DNA of 64,000 nt from Lysobacter enzymogenes (GCF_900106525.1 NZ_FNOG01000001.1:62001-126000), one strand, 5' to 3'. Numbered from the stretch's first letter, positions 45,777 to 53,751 are shown. The notes: generated by a model not told the origin, from the sequence alone. Numbers and translations: made by a program.

Positions 45777-45808
45777 TTTCCGGCCCAGACGAAAGCACGA
45801 TCGCCCCC

Positions 45809-45905
45809 TGTAGGAGCGACGCGAGCCGCGACTGCGGCAACGCAGCCACGACGGAACTGACGGCGTAGTTGCGTTGCCGCAGTCGCGGCTCGCGCCGCTC
45901 CTACA
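45809..45905. repeat. Inverted pair of the tgtaggagcg repeat
   Basis: Copies at 45809-45836 and 45878-45905 are in opposite orientation with complementary flanks (gactgcggcaacgc / gcgttgccgcagtc), making a ~97-base potential cruciform between converging genes. Confidence 0.85.
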
Positions 45906-45919
45906 GGGATGCTGCGCAG

Positions 45920-47341
45920 CTAGCGCATCAGCTGCTTGGCCAAATCGCCCAGCGTTTTCAACGCCGCTTCCATCGCGCGATCCCACGGCTGCCCGCAGCT
46001 CAGCCGCACGTGGTGGGTGTAGTCGCCGCGGTTGGAGAACAGATGCCCCGGCAGGATGCCGATGCCGCGCGCCAGCGCCGCTTCGAACAAGGCCTGGCCG
46101 TCGATGCGTTCGGGCAGTTCCACCCACAGCGTCATGCCGCCGGCCGGTTCGGCCACGGCGATACCGTCGGGCCAGTGATCCAGCAGCGCCTGCCGATACG
46201 CCTGGGCGTTGCCGGCCAGGGCGCGGCGCAGGCGGCGCAGGCCGCGTTCGATGTCGTGGCGGGCGAGGAAGTCGATCAGCGCCAACTGCGGCAAGGTCGC
46301 GGTGGCGACGGTGGAAAAGCTCTTGGTGCGCAGCAGTTCCGAGCGCCGGCGCCCGCCGATCATCCAGCCCACGCGCAAGCCGGGCGCGAGAATCTTCGAG
46401 TACGAGCCGCAGGTGATCACGTGCTCGCCGTCGTCGTAGCGGCGCAGCGGCGAAGGGCGTTCGCCGGAATAGGCCAGCTCGCCGTACAGATCGTCCTCGA
46501 TCAGCACCGTGCCATGCGCGGCGCAGGCGGCGACGATCTCGCGCTTGGCCGTCTCGCTGGTCAGGCTGCCGAGCGGATTGTTGAAGTTCGGCACCAACAG
46601 CGCTGCGCGTACCGCATGGCGCTCCAGCAGTTCGCGCAACTGCGCCGGGTCGAGGCCGCGGCCGGGATGGTTGGGGATTTCCAGCACGCGCAGCCCCTGC
46701 GCGGCCACCGCCTGCAGCAGGCCGTGATAGGTCGGAGTTTCCAGGATCACGATGTCGCCGGGCCGGGTCAGCGTGCGCAGGGTCAGGCTGATCGCCTCCA
46801 TCGCGCCGGCGGTGACGATGACTTCGTCCGGATCGACTTCCACCCCGCATTGCGCGTAACGCTGGGCGATGCGCTCGCGCAGCGCCGGCAGGCCCTGCGG
46901 CACGGTGTAGCCGAGCGCGACGTCGGGATCGCGGCGCATGGCCCGGGTCACCGACGCGCACAGCGCGGCGCTGGGCAGCAGCGCCGCGGCCGGGGTGGCC
47001 GCGTGCAGCGGCACTAGGTCGCGGCGCGATTGCACGTCGAGCACGCCGAGCAGGGCCGGGTTGCGCATCGGCGTCGGCGCGCGCGCGAGGTGTCGGGCGC
47101 GATGGCTGCGCGGCGCCGCCGCGGGCGCGGCGCGCACGTAGTAGCCCGAGCGCGGGCGCGCTTCGATCAGGCCTTCGCGCTCGAGCTGCTGATAGGCCTC
47201 CACGGCGGTGGCCAGGCTGATGCGCTGATCGCGGCCGAGCCGGCGCAACGACGGCAACCGCTCGCCGGCGCGCAGCACGCCGCGCTGGATCTGCCGGCGC
47301 ATGCGCTCGGCGAGGCGTTCGTAGAGCAAGTCCTGGGTCAT
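45920..47341 (-). CDS. MocR-type transcription regulator (GntR winged helix fused to PLP aminotransferase fold)
   Basis: 473 residues from the ATG at 47341 (GAGG eight bases upstream); the TTG two codons earlier is less likely. Residues ~1-70 are a GntR winged helix (YERLAERMRRQIQRGVLRAGERLPSLRRLGRDQRISLATAVEAYQQLEREGLIEARPRSGYYV). After a linker, a class I aminotransferase-like domain follows, with 'NFNNPLGSLTS', 'IEDDLYGELAYSG' and the PLP lysine in SYSKILAPGLRVGW. It should bind PLP as effector and regulate the divergent EamA transporter gene, whose upstream region carries two direct repeats. Confidence 0.93.
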   Translation of the reverse strand: MTQDLLYERLAERMRRQIQRGVLRAGERLPSLRRLGRDQRISLATAVEAYQQLEREGLIEARPRSGYYVRAAPAAAPRSHRARHLARAPTPMRNPALLGVLDVQSRRDLVPLHAATPAAALLPSAALCASVTRAMRRDPDVALGYTVPQGLPALRERIAQRYAQCGVEVDPDEVIVTAGAMEAISLTLRTLTRPGDIVILETPTYHGLLQAVAAQGLRVLEIPNHPGRGLDPAQLRELLERHAVRAALLVPNFNNPLGSLTSETAKREIVAACAAHGTVLIEDDLYGELAYSGERPSPLRRYDDGEHVITCGSYSKILAPGLRVGWMIGGRRRSELLRTKSFSTVATATLPQLALIDFLARHDIERGLRRLRRALAGNAQAYRQALLDHWPDGIAVAEPAGGMTLWVELPERIDGQALFEAALARGIGILPGHLFSNRGDYTHHVRLSCGQPWDRAMEAALKTLGDLAKQLMR

Positions 47342-47358
47342 CGCCAACCTCGCAGTGT

Positions 47359-47640
47359 CAAAGCCCCTCTCCCGCTTGCGGGAGAGGGGTTGGGGTGAGG
47401 GTGTCTGCTTGCGACGACATCCTCGATGCCCTGTTTGCCCTCACCCCGGCCCTCTCCCGCAAGCGGGAGAGGGAGCAGAGCTCGGTAGAGCAAGTCCTGG
47501 ATCACCACCAATTTCGCAATGCAAAAGCCCCTCTCCCGTCTGCGGGAGAGGGGTTGGGGTGAGGGTGTCTGCTTGCGACGACATCCTCGATGCCCTGTTT
47601 GCCCTCACCCCCGGCCCCCTCCCGCAAGCGGCAGAGGGAG
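47359..47640. repeat. Tandem duplication of a ~165-bp repeat cassette
   Basis: Two near-identical blocks each consist of a cctctcccg/cgggagagg hairpin with ggttggggtgagggtgtctg, then gcttgcgacgacatcctcga and an inverted ccctctcccgcaagcgg piece. They start near 47361 and 47524. The second lies between the MocR gene and its presumed operator. No coding potential. Confidence 0.85.
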
Positions 47641-47655
47641 CAGAGCGCGACTGAA

Positions 47656-47699
47656 ATCTGTACCGGTCGAAATTCATCCTAACTGAATCTGTATCGGTC
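47656..47699. promoter_or_regulatory. Direct-repeat operator candidate for the MocR regulator
   Basis: ATCTGTACCGGTC at 47656-47668 and ATCTGTATCGGTC at 47687-47699 match at 12 of 13 positions and are 31 bp apart (three helical turns, same face). They end 53 bases before the EamA start. Directly repeated sites two or three turns apart are what MocR dimers are known to use. Confidence 0.7.
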
Positions 47700-47752
47700 C
47701 ACAGCCCGACCCTAACCTGAGCCTCCCCTCCCTACGCCGCGCGCTCCCGCCC

Positions 47753-48673
47753 ATGAGCACCGTCGCTGCCGCCGTCCCCGCCGCCGACTCCCGCCCGGCG
47801 CTGATCCAGTTGCTGATCGCCGAACTGCTGATCGGCTCGGTCGGCGTGTTCGTTCACGAAAGCGGCCAGGACGCGATCACCGCCGTGCTGTTCCGCTGCG
47901 TGTTCGGCGTGGTCTTCCTGCTGGCTTGGGGCTGGGCGCGCGGCTTGTTCCGCGGCCTGCTCGGCGAGGGCGCGCTGATCCGCTCGGCGATCTTCAGCGG
48001 CGTGCTGCTGGTGCTGAACTGGGTGGCGCTGTTCGCCGGCATGGCGCGCTCGTCGATCGGCGTGGCGACGATGGTCTATCACTTCTTCCCGTTCGTGGTG
48101 CTGGGCCTGGCTGCGTTGTTCTACGGCGAGCGCACCCGCGCCGCCGACATCGGCTGGACCGCGATCGCCTTCGTCGGCGTGCTGTGCTCGGCCGATCCGT
48201 TCAAGCTGCTGCGCAGCGCCGACATCGGCTACCTGATCGGCGTCGGCCTGACCTTCGTCGCCGCGCTGCTGTGCGGCGCCTCGCTGCTGCTGTCGCGGCG
48301 GATCAGCCGCGAGCGGCCGTTCGCCGTGGTGTTGATCCAGTGCCTGGTCGGCGTGGCCATGCTCGCGCCGTTCGCCGACTACGCCCGGGTGATGGTGCCC
48401 GGCGCGCACTGGTACTGGCTGGCCGGGCTCGGCCTGATCCACAGCGGCGTGTGCTACGTGCTGTTCTACTCGTCTTATCCGCGATTGCAGGTGGCGACCA
48501 TCGCGGTGCTGGCCTTCATCTATCCGGTGATCGCGCTGCTGCTGGATTACGCCGTTTACGGCCACACCCTGGCGCCGGTACAGAGCCTGGGCGTGGCCTT
48601 GATCGTGGTCGGCACGCTCGGCGTCAACCTCAAGTGGCAATGGCGCCGCCGCGCGCAGCCCGCGCGCGCGTGA
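47753..48673 (+). CDS. EamA/DMT-superfamily transporter
   Basis: 306 residues with ten predicted membrane helices in two five-helix EamA repeats. Segments include 'LIAELLIGSVGVFVHESGQDAITAVLFRCVFGVVFLLAWGW', 'VLNWVALFAGMARSSIGVATMVYHFFPFVVLGLAALFYGERT' and, in repeat two, 'VCYVLFYSSYPRLQVATIAVLAFIYPVIALLLDYAVYGHTL', the usual end-of-repeat signature. It would be a metabolite exporter or importer in the inner membrane. Pairing with a divergent PLP-dependent MocR gene suggests an amino-acid-like or vitamin-B6-related substrate. That is inference. Confidence 0.9.
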   Translation: MSTVAAAVPAADSRPALIQLLIAELLIGSVGVFVHESGQDAITAVLFRCVFGVVFLLAWGWARGLFRGLLGEGALIRSAIFSGVLLVLNWVALFAGMARSSIGVATMVYHFFPFVVLGLAALFYGERTRAADIGWTAIAFVGVLCSADPFKLLRSADIGYLIGVGLTFVAALLCGASLLLSRRISRERPFAVVLIQCLVGVAMLAPFADYARVMVPGAHWYWLAGLGLIHSGVCYVLFYSSYPRLQVATIAVLAFIYPVIALLLDYAVYGHTLAPVQSLGVALIVVGTLGVNLKWQWRRRAQPARA

Positions 48674-49006
48674 CCGCCACGGCGTTGTTGCGCGCTGCGC
48701 ATCGCCCTTCGGCTTTCTCGACCCACTCCGCCCGTTCGCGGACCCGCCGGGCGATTGCGCCCGCGCGGCCGGCGCAAGGATGCGCCGGTGGGAATTTGTC
48801 GTGCTGCCCGCTGTGAATGCCGTCACGCGCGTTCAGTAGCCGGCCGGCTTCGTATACGTGAATCGCGGCGCATCTTCACGACCGACGAGCGAGCGCCGCG
48901 AAACCCCGATGCGCGTTTGCGACAGCGCTCGCGGTTTGCGCGTGCGATTCGGACTTTTGACCGTTCCCGGCGATGAAAAAAACGTTATCGTCGTGATGCA
49001 AAAGAG
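48674..49006. other. Intergenic region with no recognised gene
   Basis: 333 bases. The first 170 are GC-rich and featureless. The last 50 are AT-richer (a ttttgaccgttcccggcgat stretch, then gaaaaaaacg), and AAAGAG precedes the interrupted reading frame that follows. Confidence 0.4.
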
Positions 49007-49321
49007 ATGCCAACGGACTCGTCCATGCCGCCACGCAACGTCGACTGGCTCAGTTCCTTCATCGCCGACTAGGCCCGCGAAGCCGACGCGCCGGCGGCCG
49101 CCGCCACCGTCGCGAACGTCGTATCCCTCTCCCACCGCATCCGCGAACTGGCCATCACCTATGGCCTGGGCGCGCGCCTGCACCACGGCGAACGCCATTG
49201 GGACGACATCCGCGACGAGCTCGCGCGCGGCTGGGAACGGCTGCGCGGCGCCGAGCAGGTGCCGTGGACCCACGTCGAAGGCGAAGTGGAAGGCGCGTGG
49301 CGGCTGGTGCTGGCCGACTGA
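49007..49321 (+). pseudogene. Small gene interrupted by an in-frame amber codon
   Basis: From the ATG at 49007 (AAAGAG just upstream) the frame encodes 104 codons to TGA at 49319-49321, but codon 22 is TAG (49070-49072). On both sides the frame looks coding: before it MPTDSSMPPRNVDWLSSFIAD; after it a soluble segment with LSHRIRELAITYGLGARLHHG, DDIRDELARGWERLRG and a final VEGAWRLVLAD. No ATG or GTG restart follows the stop. The simplest reading is a recent nonsense mutation or a base-call error; amber suppression is not excluded. No family is recognised. Confidence 0.6.
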
Positions 49322-49365
49322 CGCCGGCCCCGCATCGAAACCGGCGCCTGTAAGAATGGCGCGCA

Positions 49366-49396
49366 TAAAAATGGCGCCGCCCTCGCGGACGGCGCC
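49366..49396 (-). terminator. Terminator of the rtcB operon
   Basis: On the minus strand a 10-bp stem (49387-49396 with 49373-49382, one G-U), tetraloop GCGA and ATTTTTA tract lie 20 bases beyond the rtcB stop. A smaller 6-bp hairpin (49402-49417) abuts the stop codon. Confidence 0.88.
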
Positions 49397-49416
49397 GAAA
49401 CAACGCCTTGCGGCGT

Positions 49417-50637
49417 TCAACCTTTGATGCAGACCACCTGGCGCAAGGTGTGCACCACCTCGACCAGGTCGGACTGCGCCGCCATCACCGCTTCGATCGG
49501 CTTGTACGCCGCCGGCGACTCGTCGATCACCGCCGCGTCCTTGCGGCATTCCACATGCGCGGTGGCAGCGCGGTGGTCCTTCAAGGTGATGCTGCGGCGC
49601 GCCTCGGCCCGGCTCATCACCCGGCCGGCGCCGTGGCTGCAGCTGTGGAAGCTGTCGACATTGCCCTTGCCGCGCACGATGTAGCTGCGCGCGCCCATGC
49701 TGCCGGGGATGATGCCCAGCTCGCCCTCGCGCGCGCTGACCGCACCCTTGCGCGTGACCCACAGCGATTCGCCGAAATGTTCCTCGCGCTGCACGTAGTT
49801 GTGGTGGCAGTTGACCGCGGTCTTGTCGAGCTTGAACTTCGGCAGCTGGATGCGCATGGCATGCAGCACCCGCTCCATCATCGCTTCGCGGTTGTGGCGG
49901 GCGTAGTCCTGCGCCCAACCCACCGCCTCGACGTAGTCGTCGAACAAGGGCTCGCCCTCCAGCAGGAACGCGAGATCCTTGTCCGGCAGATGGAAGCCGA
50001 GCGTGCGCTTTTCCAGCTTCATCCGCGCCAGCTCGATGAAGTAGCTGCCGATCAGGTTGCCGGTGCCGCGCGAACCCGAGTGCAGCATCACCCACACCGC
50101 GCCGGCTTCGTCGAGGCAGACCTCGATGAAGTGGTTGCCGCCGCCGAGCGTGCCGATCTGGCGGTCGAGCTTGTCGGTGCGCAGCCGGCGGTGCTTGGCG
50201 TGGATCGCGTCCAGCCGCGTCGCCAGTCCCGATTTGGCCAGCCGGGTGGCGTGGCTGTCGGGCAGGCGCCGGTGCTCGCCGCCGCGGCCGTTGCCGACCG
50301 GGACGCAGTGCTCGATCGCCGAGCGCAGCTTGGCCAGGCTGTCGGGCAGGTCGCTCGCGCGAAGCGTGGTGCGCACCGCGGCCATGCCGCAGCCGATGTC
50401 GACGCCGACCGCGGCGGGAATGATCGCGCCGCGGGTCGGCACCACCGAGCCGACGGTCGCGCCCTTGCCCAGATGCACATCGGGCATGGCCGCGACCCAG
50501 GGCCCGACGTGGGGCAGGGCGGCGATGTTGCGCAGCTGGTGTTTGGCGCTTTCGTCGACCGGCACCCCGCGGATCCAGGCCTTGACCGGTGCCACGCCTT
50601 CGTCGGCGTGGAGCAGTTCGTAGTTTGAGGTACTCAT
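49417..50637 (-). CDS. rtcB: RNA-splicing ligase RtcB
   Basis: 406 residues from the ATG at 50637 (AAGGA upstream), near the 408 of E. coli RtcB. It joins RNA 2',3'-cyclic phosphate or 3'-phosphate ends to 5'-OH ends using GTP and Mn2+. Metal and catalytic residues are visible: D80 and C83 in GVDIGCGM, H170 in GGGNHF, H187 in MLHSGSRG, HH at 279-280 and the guanylylated His at 336 in SCSHGAGR, one position from E. coli His337. It is the last gene of a minus-strand unit with an unknown basic protein and slipin, preceded by two tRNA-like RNAs. No RtcA cyclase or RtcR activator is in the window. Confidence 0.96.
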   Translation of the reverse strand: MSTSNYELLHADEGVAPVKAWIRGVPVDESAKHQLRNIAALPHVGPWVAAMPDVHLGKGATVGSVVPTRGAIIPAAVGVDIGCGMAAVRTTLRASDLPDSLAKLRSAIEHCVPVGNGRGGEHRRLPDSHATRLAKSGLATRLDAIHAKHRRLRTDKLDRQIGTLGGGNHFIEVCLDEAGAVWVMLHSGSRGTGNLIGSYFIELARMKLEKRTLGFHLPDKDLAFLLEGEPLFDDYVEAVGWAQDYARHNREAMMERVLHAMRIQLPKFKLDKTAVNCHHNYVQREEHFGESLWVTRKGAVSAREGELGIIPGSMGARSYIVRGKGNVDSFHSCSHGAGRVMSRAEARRSITLKDHRAATAHVECRKDAAVIDESPAAYKPIEAVMAAQSDLVEVVHTLRQVVCIKG

Positions 50638-50650
50638 GATGGTTCAGTCC

Positions 50651-51517
50651 TTAATTAGGTGCGCCGGTGCGCCAGGGCGAACGCCGCTTGCGGCTGTTCG
50701 CGCGAGCGGCCGCGGCGAGCGCGCGCGGGTCGAACGGATCGGGCCCGTCGCCGTTGCGCAGCCGGTGGGCGGTCAGCTCGGCCTGGCTCAGCTGGCGTTT
50801 GCGGCGCGCGTAGACGCCGCAGCGGCCGTACAGGTTCCAGCGTTTGCTTTCGCATTCGCCGATCTGCGCATGCAGCACCGCATCGAACGCGAGCCCCGGC
50901 AAAACGACGCCGGACTTGCGCTTGGAGCGGCGCGGCTCGGGCACCGGCGCGAGTTCGATCCGGTACCAGATGCCGTCCAGGCGGTGCAGTTGCACATCGC
51001 GGTCGACGATGCGGACGCCTTCGCGCCAACCCGCTTGCCGCGCATGCACCGCAAGCCGGTGCTCGTCGCGTTTGCGTACGCGGCGAACGAACGCGGCCTC
51101 GTTGCGTATCAGGCAGCCGTTGCGCGGGTCCACATACAGATCGCAATAGCTCTCGGCCAGCGCGACCGCGCCGCGCCAGCGGCGGATGGCGTAGAGCTGG
51201 CCCTCGCTTTCGTACACGTCGACCTCGACGAAATCGCGCAGATGCTCATGGATGTGTTGCTGCACGGTGTTGCGTCGATCCACGTTCTTGCACAGTTCCG
51301 CATAGACCGCGTCCCAGCGCCTGCCGGCCTGTCGATCCAGCCAGCGTTGCAGCGGGCGCAGGTTTTCGTTGAGCCATTTGCGGCTCGTGTTGAGCCGATG
51401 GCGCATGCCTTCGTGGGAAGGGCGTTCGTCGGGGTCGCGCAGTTCGCGCCCCGGCTTGGCCCAGCCGGCGCCGGTGCGCGGCCGTTCCACGATCACTTTG
51501 TACATATCGCTTCGCAT
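50651..51517 (-). CDS. Basic uncharacterised protein between slipin and rtcB
   Basis: 288 residues from the ATG at 51517 (MRSDMYKVIVERPRTGAGW); the ATG at 51505 is an equally plausible start. Its stop is 13 bases before the rtcB start, so the two are cotranscribed. Not recognised as a named family. The N-terminal half is rich in Arg/Lys/His with 'RKWLNENLRPLQRWLDRQAGRRWDAVYAELCKNVDRR', and the middle has 'LYVDPRNGCLIRNEAAFVRRVRKRDEHRL'. It ends with a 'GLAFDAVLHAQIGECESKRWNLYGRCGVYARRKRQLSQAEL' block and a basic tail. The charge and operon position suggest RNA binding as a partner of RtcB. This is inference. Confidence 0.82.
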   Translation of the reverse strand: MRSDMYKVIVERPRTGAGWAKPGRELRDPDERPSHEGMRHRLNTSRKWLNENLRPLQRWLDRQAGRRWDAVYAELCKNVDRRNTVQQHIHEHLRDFVEVDVYESEGQLYAIRRWRGAVALAESYCDLYVDPRNGCLIRNEAAFVRRVRKRDEHRLAVHARQAGWREGVRIVDRDVQLHRLDGIWYRIELAPVPEPRRSKRKSGVVLPGLAFDAVLHAQIGECESKRWNLYGRCGVYARRKRQLSQAELTAHRLRNGDGPDPFDPRALAAAARANSRKRRSPWRTGAPN

Positions 51518-51666
51518 AAGGATTCGTATCCGATAGTCGGCCGCGCGCGCGGCATGCGAGCCGCGCACGGGGCCGTTCACCGCCCCGTCGAGGGCGGCGT
51601 TCGCGTTGGCTTTGGGCTGTCGCGCTATCGGAACCCGGGCGGCGCGATGCCGCCCGGTCCTGCGTT

Positions 51667-52797
51667 TCAGCCGTGGCCCTTGAGGCTGACGAGTTGCTTC
51701 ATGACTCCCTCCAGACCGCCGAAGACGGTCAGCTTGTCGATCTTTTCGGTGATTTTTTCCAAGGCCTCGAGTTCCTTCAGGCGCATCAGCACCGGACTTT
51801 CCTCGATCAGCTTGGCGGTGTTGAGCAGGCTGCGGGTCGCGTTGGCTTCCTCGCGGCGGCGGATCACGTTGGCCTGCGCGCTCTTCTCCGCCTGCACCAC
51901 GGCGTTGAGGATGTCCTTCATCTCGCCCGGCAGGATCACGTCCTTGACGCCGACGCCGAGCACCTCCACGCCGATCCCGGCGCAGGCGCCGCGCGCGGCG
52001 GCGAGGATGTCGGCATCGAGCGAGGCCTTGTCGCCGAGCAGTTCGTCCAGGGTCTTGGACGACACCGCCTTGCGCAGGCCGTACTGCAGCTCGCGATAGA
52101 CATGCTCGGCGTACTTGGCCACGCGGGTGCGCGCAGCGACCGGGTCGGACACGCGCACGCCGGCGGCGAGGTTGACGCGCAAGGTGACCTTGTCGCGGGT
52201 CAGCAGTTCCTGGCCCGAGACCTCCACCGCCTGCACGCGCAGTTCCACGGTTTCTACCGCGACGTTCTTGCGCAGGTTCCAGAACGCATACGCGCCCGGC
52301 GCCAAGGTGCGCACGAAGGTGCCGTCGACGAACAGCAGGCCGGCCGATTCGCTCGGCACGACGCCGTGGGTGGCGACGCGGTCGAGCTGGGCGATCTGGC
52401 GCAGGCCGTCGGCGACTTCGCGCTCGATCGCCAGTCCAGGGCTCAGCGCCAGCGTACGCACCTCGATCTGCGCCAGGCCCTTCCAGTACAGGCGACGCAG
52501 ACCCGGCGCCAGCACTTCGGCGTAACGGCCGTTGCGCAGCACCAGGCCGACTTCATCGTTGCCGATGTCGGCGAGGACGAAGTGCTCGGACAGGCGCTTG
52601 CCGAAGCCGGCGATCAGCGCTTCGCTGTCGTTGCCGGCGTAGGCGCTGCTGCCGATGTCGTAGTGGCTGAGGCTCAGGCGGTTGCGCAGGTCGCGCAAGC
52701 GGTGCACGCCGGGGCCGAGCACGCGCTCGACGCGACGGTCGCGGTAAACCAGGACGCGCTCGGCATCGCCGACCACGACCTTCTTCATCCAGAACAT
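51667..52797 (-). CDS. Slipin/SPFH (band 7) family protein
   Basis: 376 residues from the ATG at 52797 (AAGGAG upstream). The N-terminal part repeats a 'VVVGDAERVLVYRDRRVERVLGPGVHRL' unit twice (also 'NDEVGLVLRNGRYAEVLAPGLRRLYW'). An SPFH core follows (VELRVQAVEVSGQELLTRDKVTLRVNLAAGVRVSDP..) and then a coiled-coil tail (EVLGVGVKDVILPGEMKDILNAVVQAEKSAQANVIRRREEANATRSLL). It lacks an obvious N-terminal membrane hairpin, so membrane attachment may be peripheral. Slipins are repeatedly found beside rtcB in bacteria. This one heads the coding part of the operon, with 420 bases of structured leader and tRNA-like RNAs upstream. Confidence 0.9.
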   Translation of the reverse strand: MFWMKKVVVGDAERVLVYRDRRVERVLGPGVHRLRDLRNRLSLSHYDIGSSAYAGNDSEALIAGFGKRLSEHFVLADIGNDEVGLVLRNGRYAEVLAPGLRRLYWKGLAQIEVRTLALSPGLAIEREVADGLRQIAQLDRVATHGVVPSESAGLLFVDGTFVRTLAPGAYAFWNLRKNVAVETVELRVQAVEVSGQELLTRDKVTLRVNLAAGVRVSDPVAARTRVAKYAEHVYRELQYGLRKAVSSKTLDELLGDKASLDADILAAARGACAGIGVEVLGVGVKDVILPGEMKDILNAVVQAEKSAQANVIRRREEANATRSLLNTAKLIEESPVLMRLKELEALEKITEKIDKLTVFGGLEGVMKQLVSLKGHG

Positions 52798-53220
52798 GGC
52801 TTTCTCCTTGAGGTTCCGGTGTGGTCCGATCCGTGGTGTGGGCCGATGCGACCGAATCGGAAGGTCGCGTCGAACGGTGGTCGCGTCGGCGACGCGAATG
52901 CAGTCGCTGCGTGGCAGCTGACGGTGAAGCGCGGCGCGCAAGCGCGCCATCGCGGAATAGGTGGGAAACGCCCCTGGCGCCGGCATCGCGGACCGCATGC
53001 GCGGCGGGCGCGGAACCCTCGCCGCCGGCTTCGCCACGTCCGTTGTGGTCGATGCCGCGCCACGCGGTGGCCTCGCCCGCCGGGCATGGAGCCGGCGGTG
53101 TCGCCGCTGCGTCGCTTCGTAGCGAACCCCATGCCGGCGGCGCACTTCGAAACGCCGCGCGGGGCGTTTCCCTGTTCGGAACCTTCGTTCCGATTTGCAA
53201 CGACTGTCGTGAAAGGACAG
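52798..53220 (-). other. Structured leader between the tRNA-like RNAs and slipin
   Basis: 423 bases without a credible gene. On the minus strand, directly after the tRNA-like RNA, come a 6-bp hairpin (ACTGTC/GACAGT), a TCGGAAC/GTTCCGA hairpin (53176-53193) and a GAAACGCC/GGCGTTTC hairpin (53149-53170). Longer GC dyads follow (e.g. gccggcatgg / ccatgcccggc). The succession suggests processing or attenuation of the transcript before slipin. No sigma-54 type promoter (GG-N10-GC) was found by eye. Confidence 0.45.
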
Positions 53221-53287
53221 TGGATAGCGGGAATCGAACCCGCGACAACAGCATCTTTTGCTGCGCTCTACCGACTGAGCTATATCC
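53221..53287 (-). ncRNA. tRNA-like RNA A (67 nt), not a canonical tRNA
   Basis: Read on the minus strand it has a 5-bp acceptor-like stem (53283-53287 with 53222-53226), TA linker, perfect 4-bp D stem (GCTC/GAGC) with loop AGTCGGTA, a 5-bp anticodon-like stem (CAGCA/TGCTG) with only a 5-nt loop AAAGA, a 5-nt variable region, and a perfect T arm (GCGGG-TTCGATT-CCCGC). The discriminator base is A. No CCA tail is encoded. A 5-nt loop cannot present an anticodon normally and the acceptor stem is two pairs short, so decoding is unlikely. The intact D and T arms mean the tRNA fold is under selection or recently lost. Confidence 0.72.
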
Positions 53288-53290
53288 GAG

Positions 53291-53355
53291 GGAAGGACCG
53301 GAATCGAACCGGCGACCCGCGCATACAACGCTGCTCTACCTCTGAGCTACCTTCC
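53291..53355 (-). ncRNA. tRNA-like RNA B (65 nt), not a canonical tRNA
   Basis: On the minus strand it has a 6-bp acceptor-like stem (53350-53355 with 53291-53296), TA linker, 4-bp D stem GCTC/GAGC with loop AGAGGTA, an anticodon-like arm of only 3 bp (GCG/CGC) with the 7-nt loop TTGTATG, variable region GGGTC and T arm GCCGG-TTCGATT-CCGGT. The loop contains GTA where a Tyr anticodon would be, but the stem is two pairs short and the RNA is shorter than a normal tRNA. It ends just 3 nt before tRNA-like RNA A begins, so the two are one tandem transcript ahead of slipin and rtcB. Confidence 0.72.
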
Positions 53356-53667
53356 CGGTACAGAGCCCCTCCACGCACCGCGGCATACGCCACGGCAAGG
53401 CCGCGCGCACCGGGCCGGTCGGAAACCGGCGCCGTTGCGGTGCGTTTCATCGGGTGCTGCCAATCGCCGCCCGTCTCCGGGCGGCAATTCGTTCGGGCGC
53501 GAACGCCCATGTCGTTGGTTTCGCGCACGCGCCGCCCGCGCCGAAGCACCGGGGCACAGCGTGGTTCACGCCTCGACGGCTTATCCCCTTCGTCTCGGAT
53601 GCTTCGGGGGTGTGCGCGAATGCTTGTTTTGCAGCGGTTTTCCAGCAGATCCTTTGCCGACGCGCGA
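53356..53667. other. Intergenic region upstream of the tRNA-like RNAs
   Basis: About 310 bases with no convincing gene. GC dyads are present (gccggtcggaaaccggc near 53414, a gccgcccgtctccgggcggc hairpin near 53466). The promoter of the tRNA-like/slipin/rtcB transcript must lie here, but no sigma-70 or sigma-54 box could be assigned with confidence. Confidence 0.35.
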
Positions 53668-53703
53668 AACGAAAACGCCCCCGGAGTGCGAGTCCGAGGG
53701 CGT
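53668..53703 (-). terminator. Terminator of the small 38-codon gene
   Basis: On the minus strand an 11-bp stem with one mismatch (53693-53703 with 53675-53685) is followed by TTTTCGTTTC. A second perfect 10-bp hairpin (53714-53723 with 53729-53738) lies between it and the ORF stop. Confidence 0.82.
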
Positions 53704-53751
53704 CTGCTTCCTCGGAAGATCGGGGCGACCGATCTTCCGTGGAGGGGAAGA

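Noticed and set aside
53221-53355. Two ordinary tRNA genes (e.g. Tyr from the GTA loop)
   Set aside because: Anticodon stems and loops are of the wrong size, acceptor stems are 5-6 bp and no CCA is present, so they are listed as tRNA-like RNAs.
52800-53470. A sigma-54 promoter for the rtcB operon (expected if an RtcR activator controlled it)
   Set aside because: No GG-N10-GC element with acceptable flanks was found by eye, and no RtcR gene is in the window.
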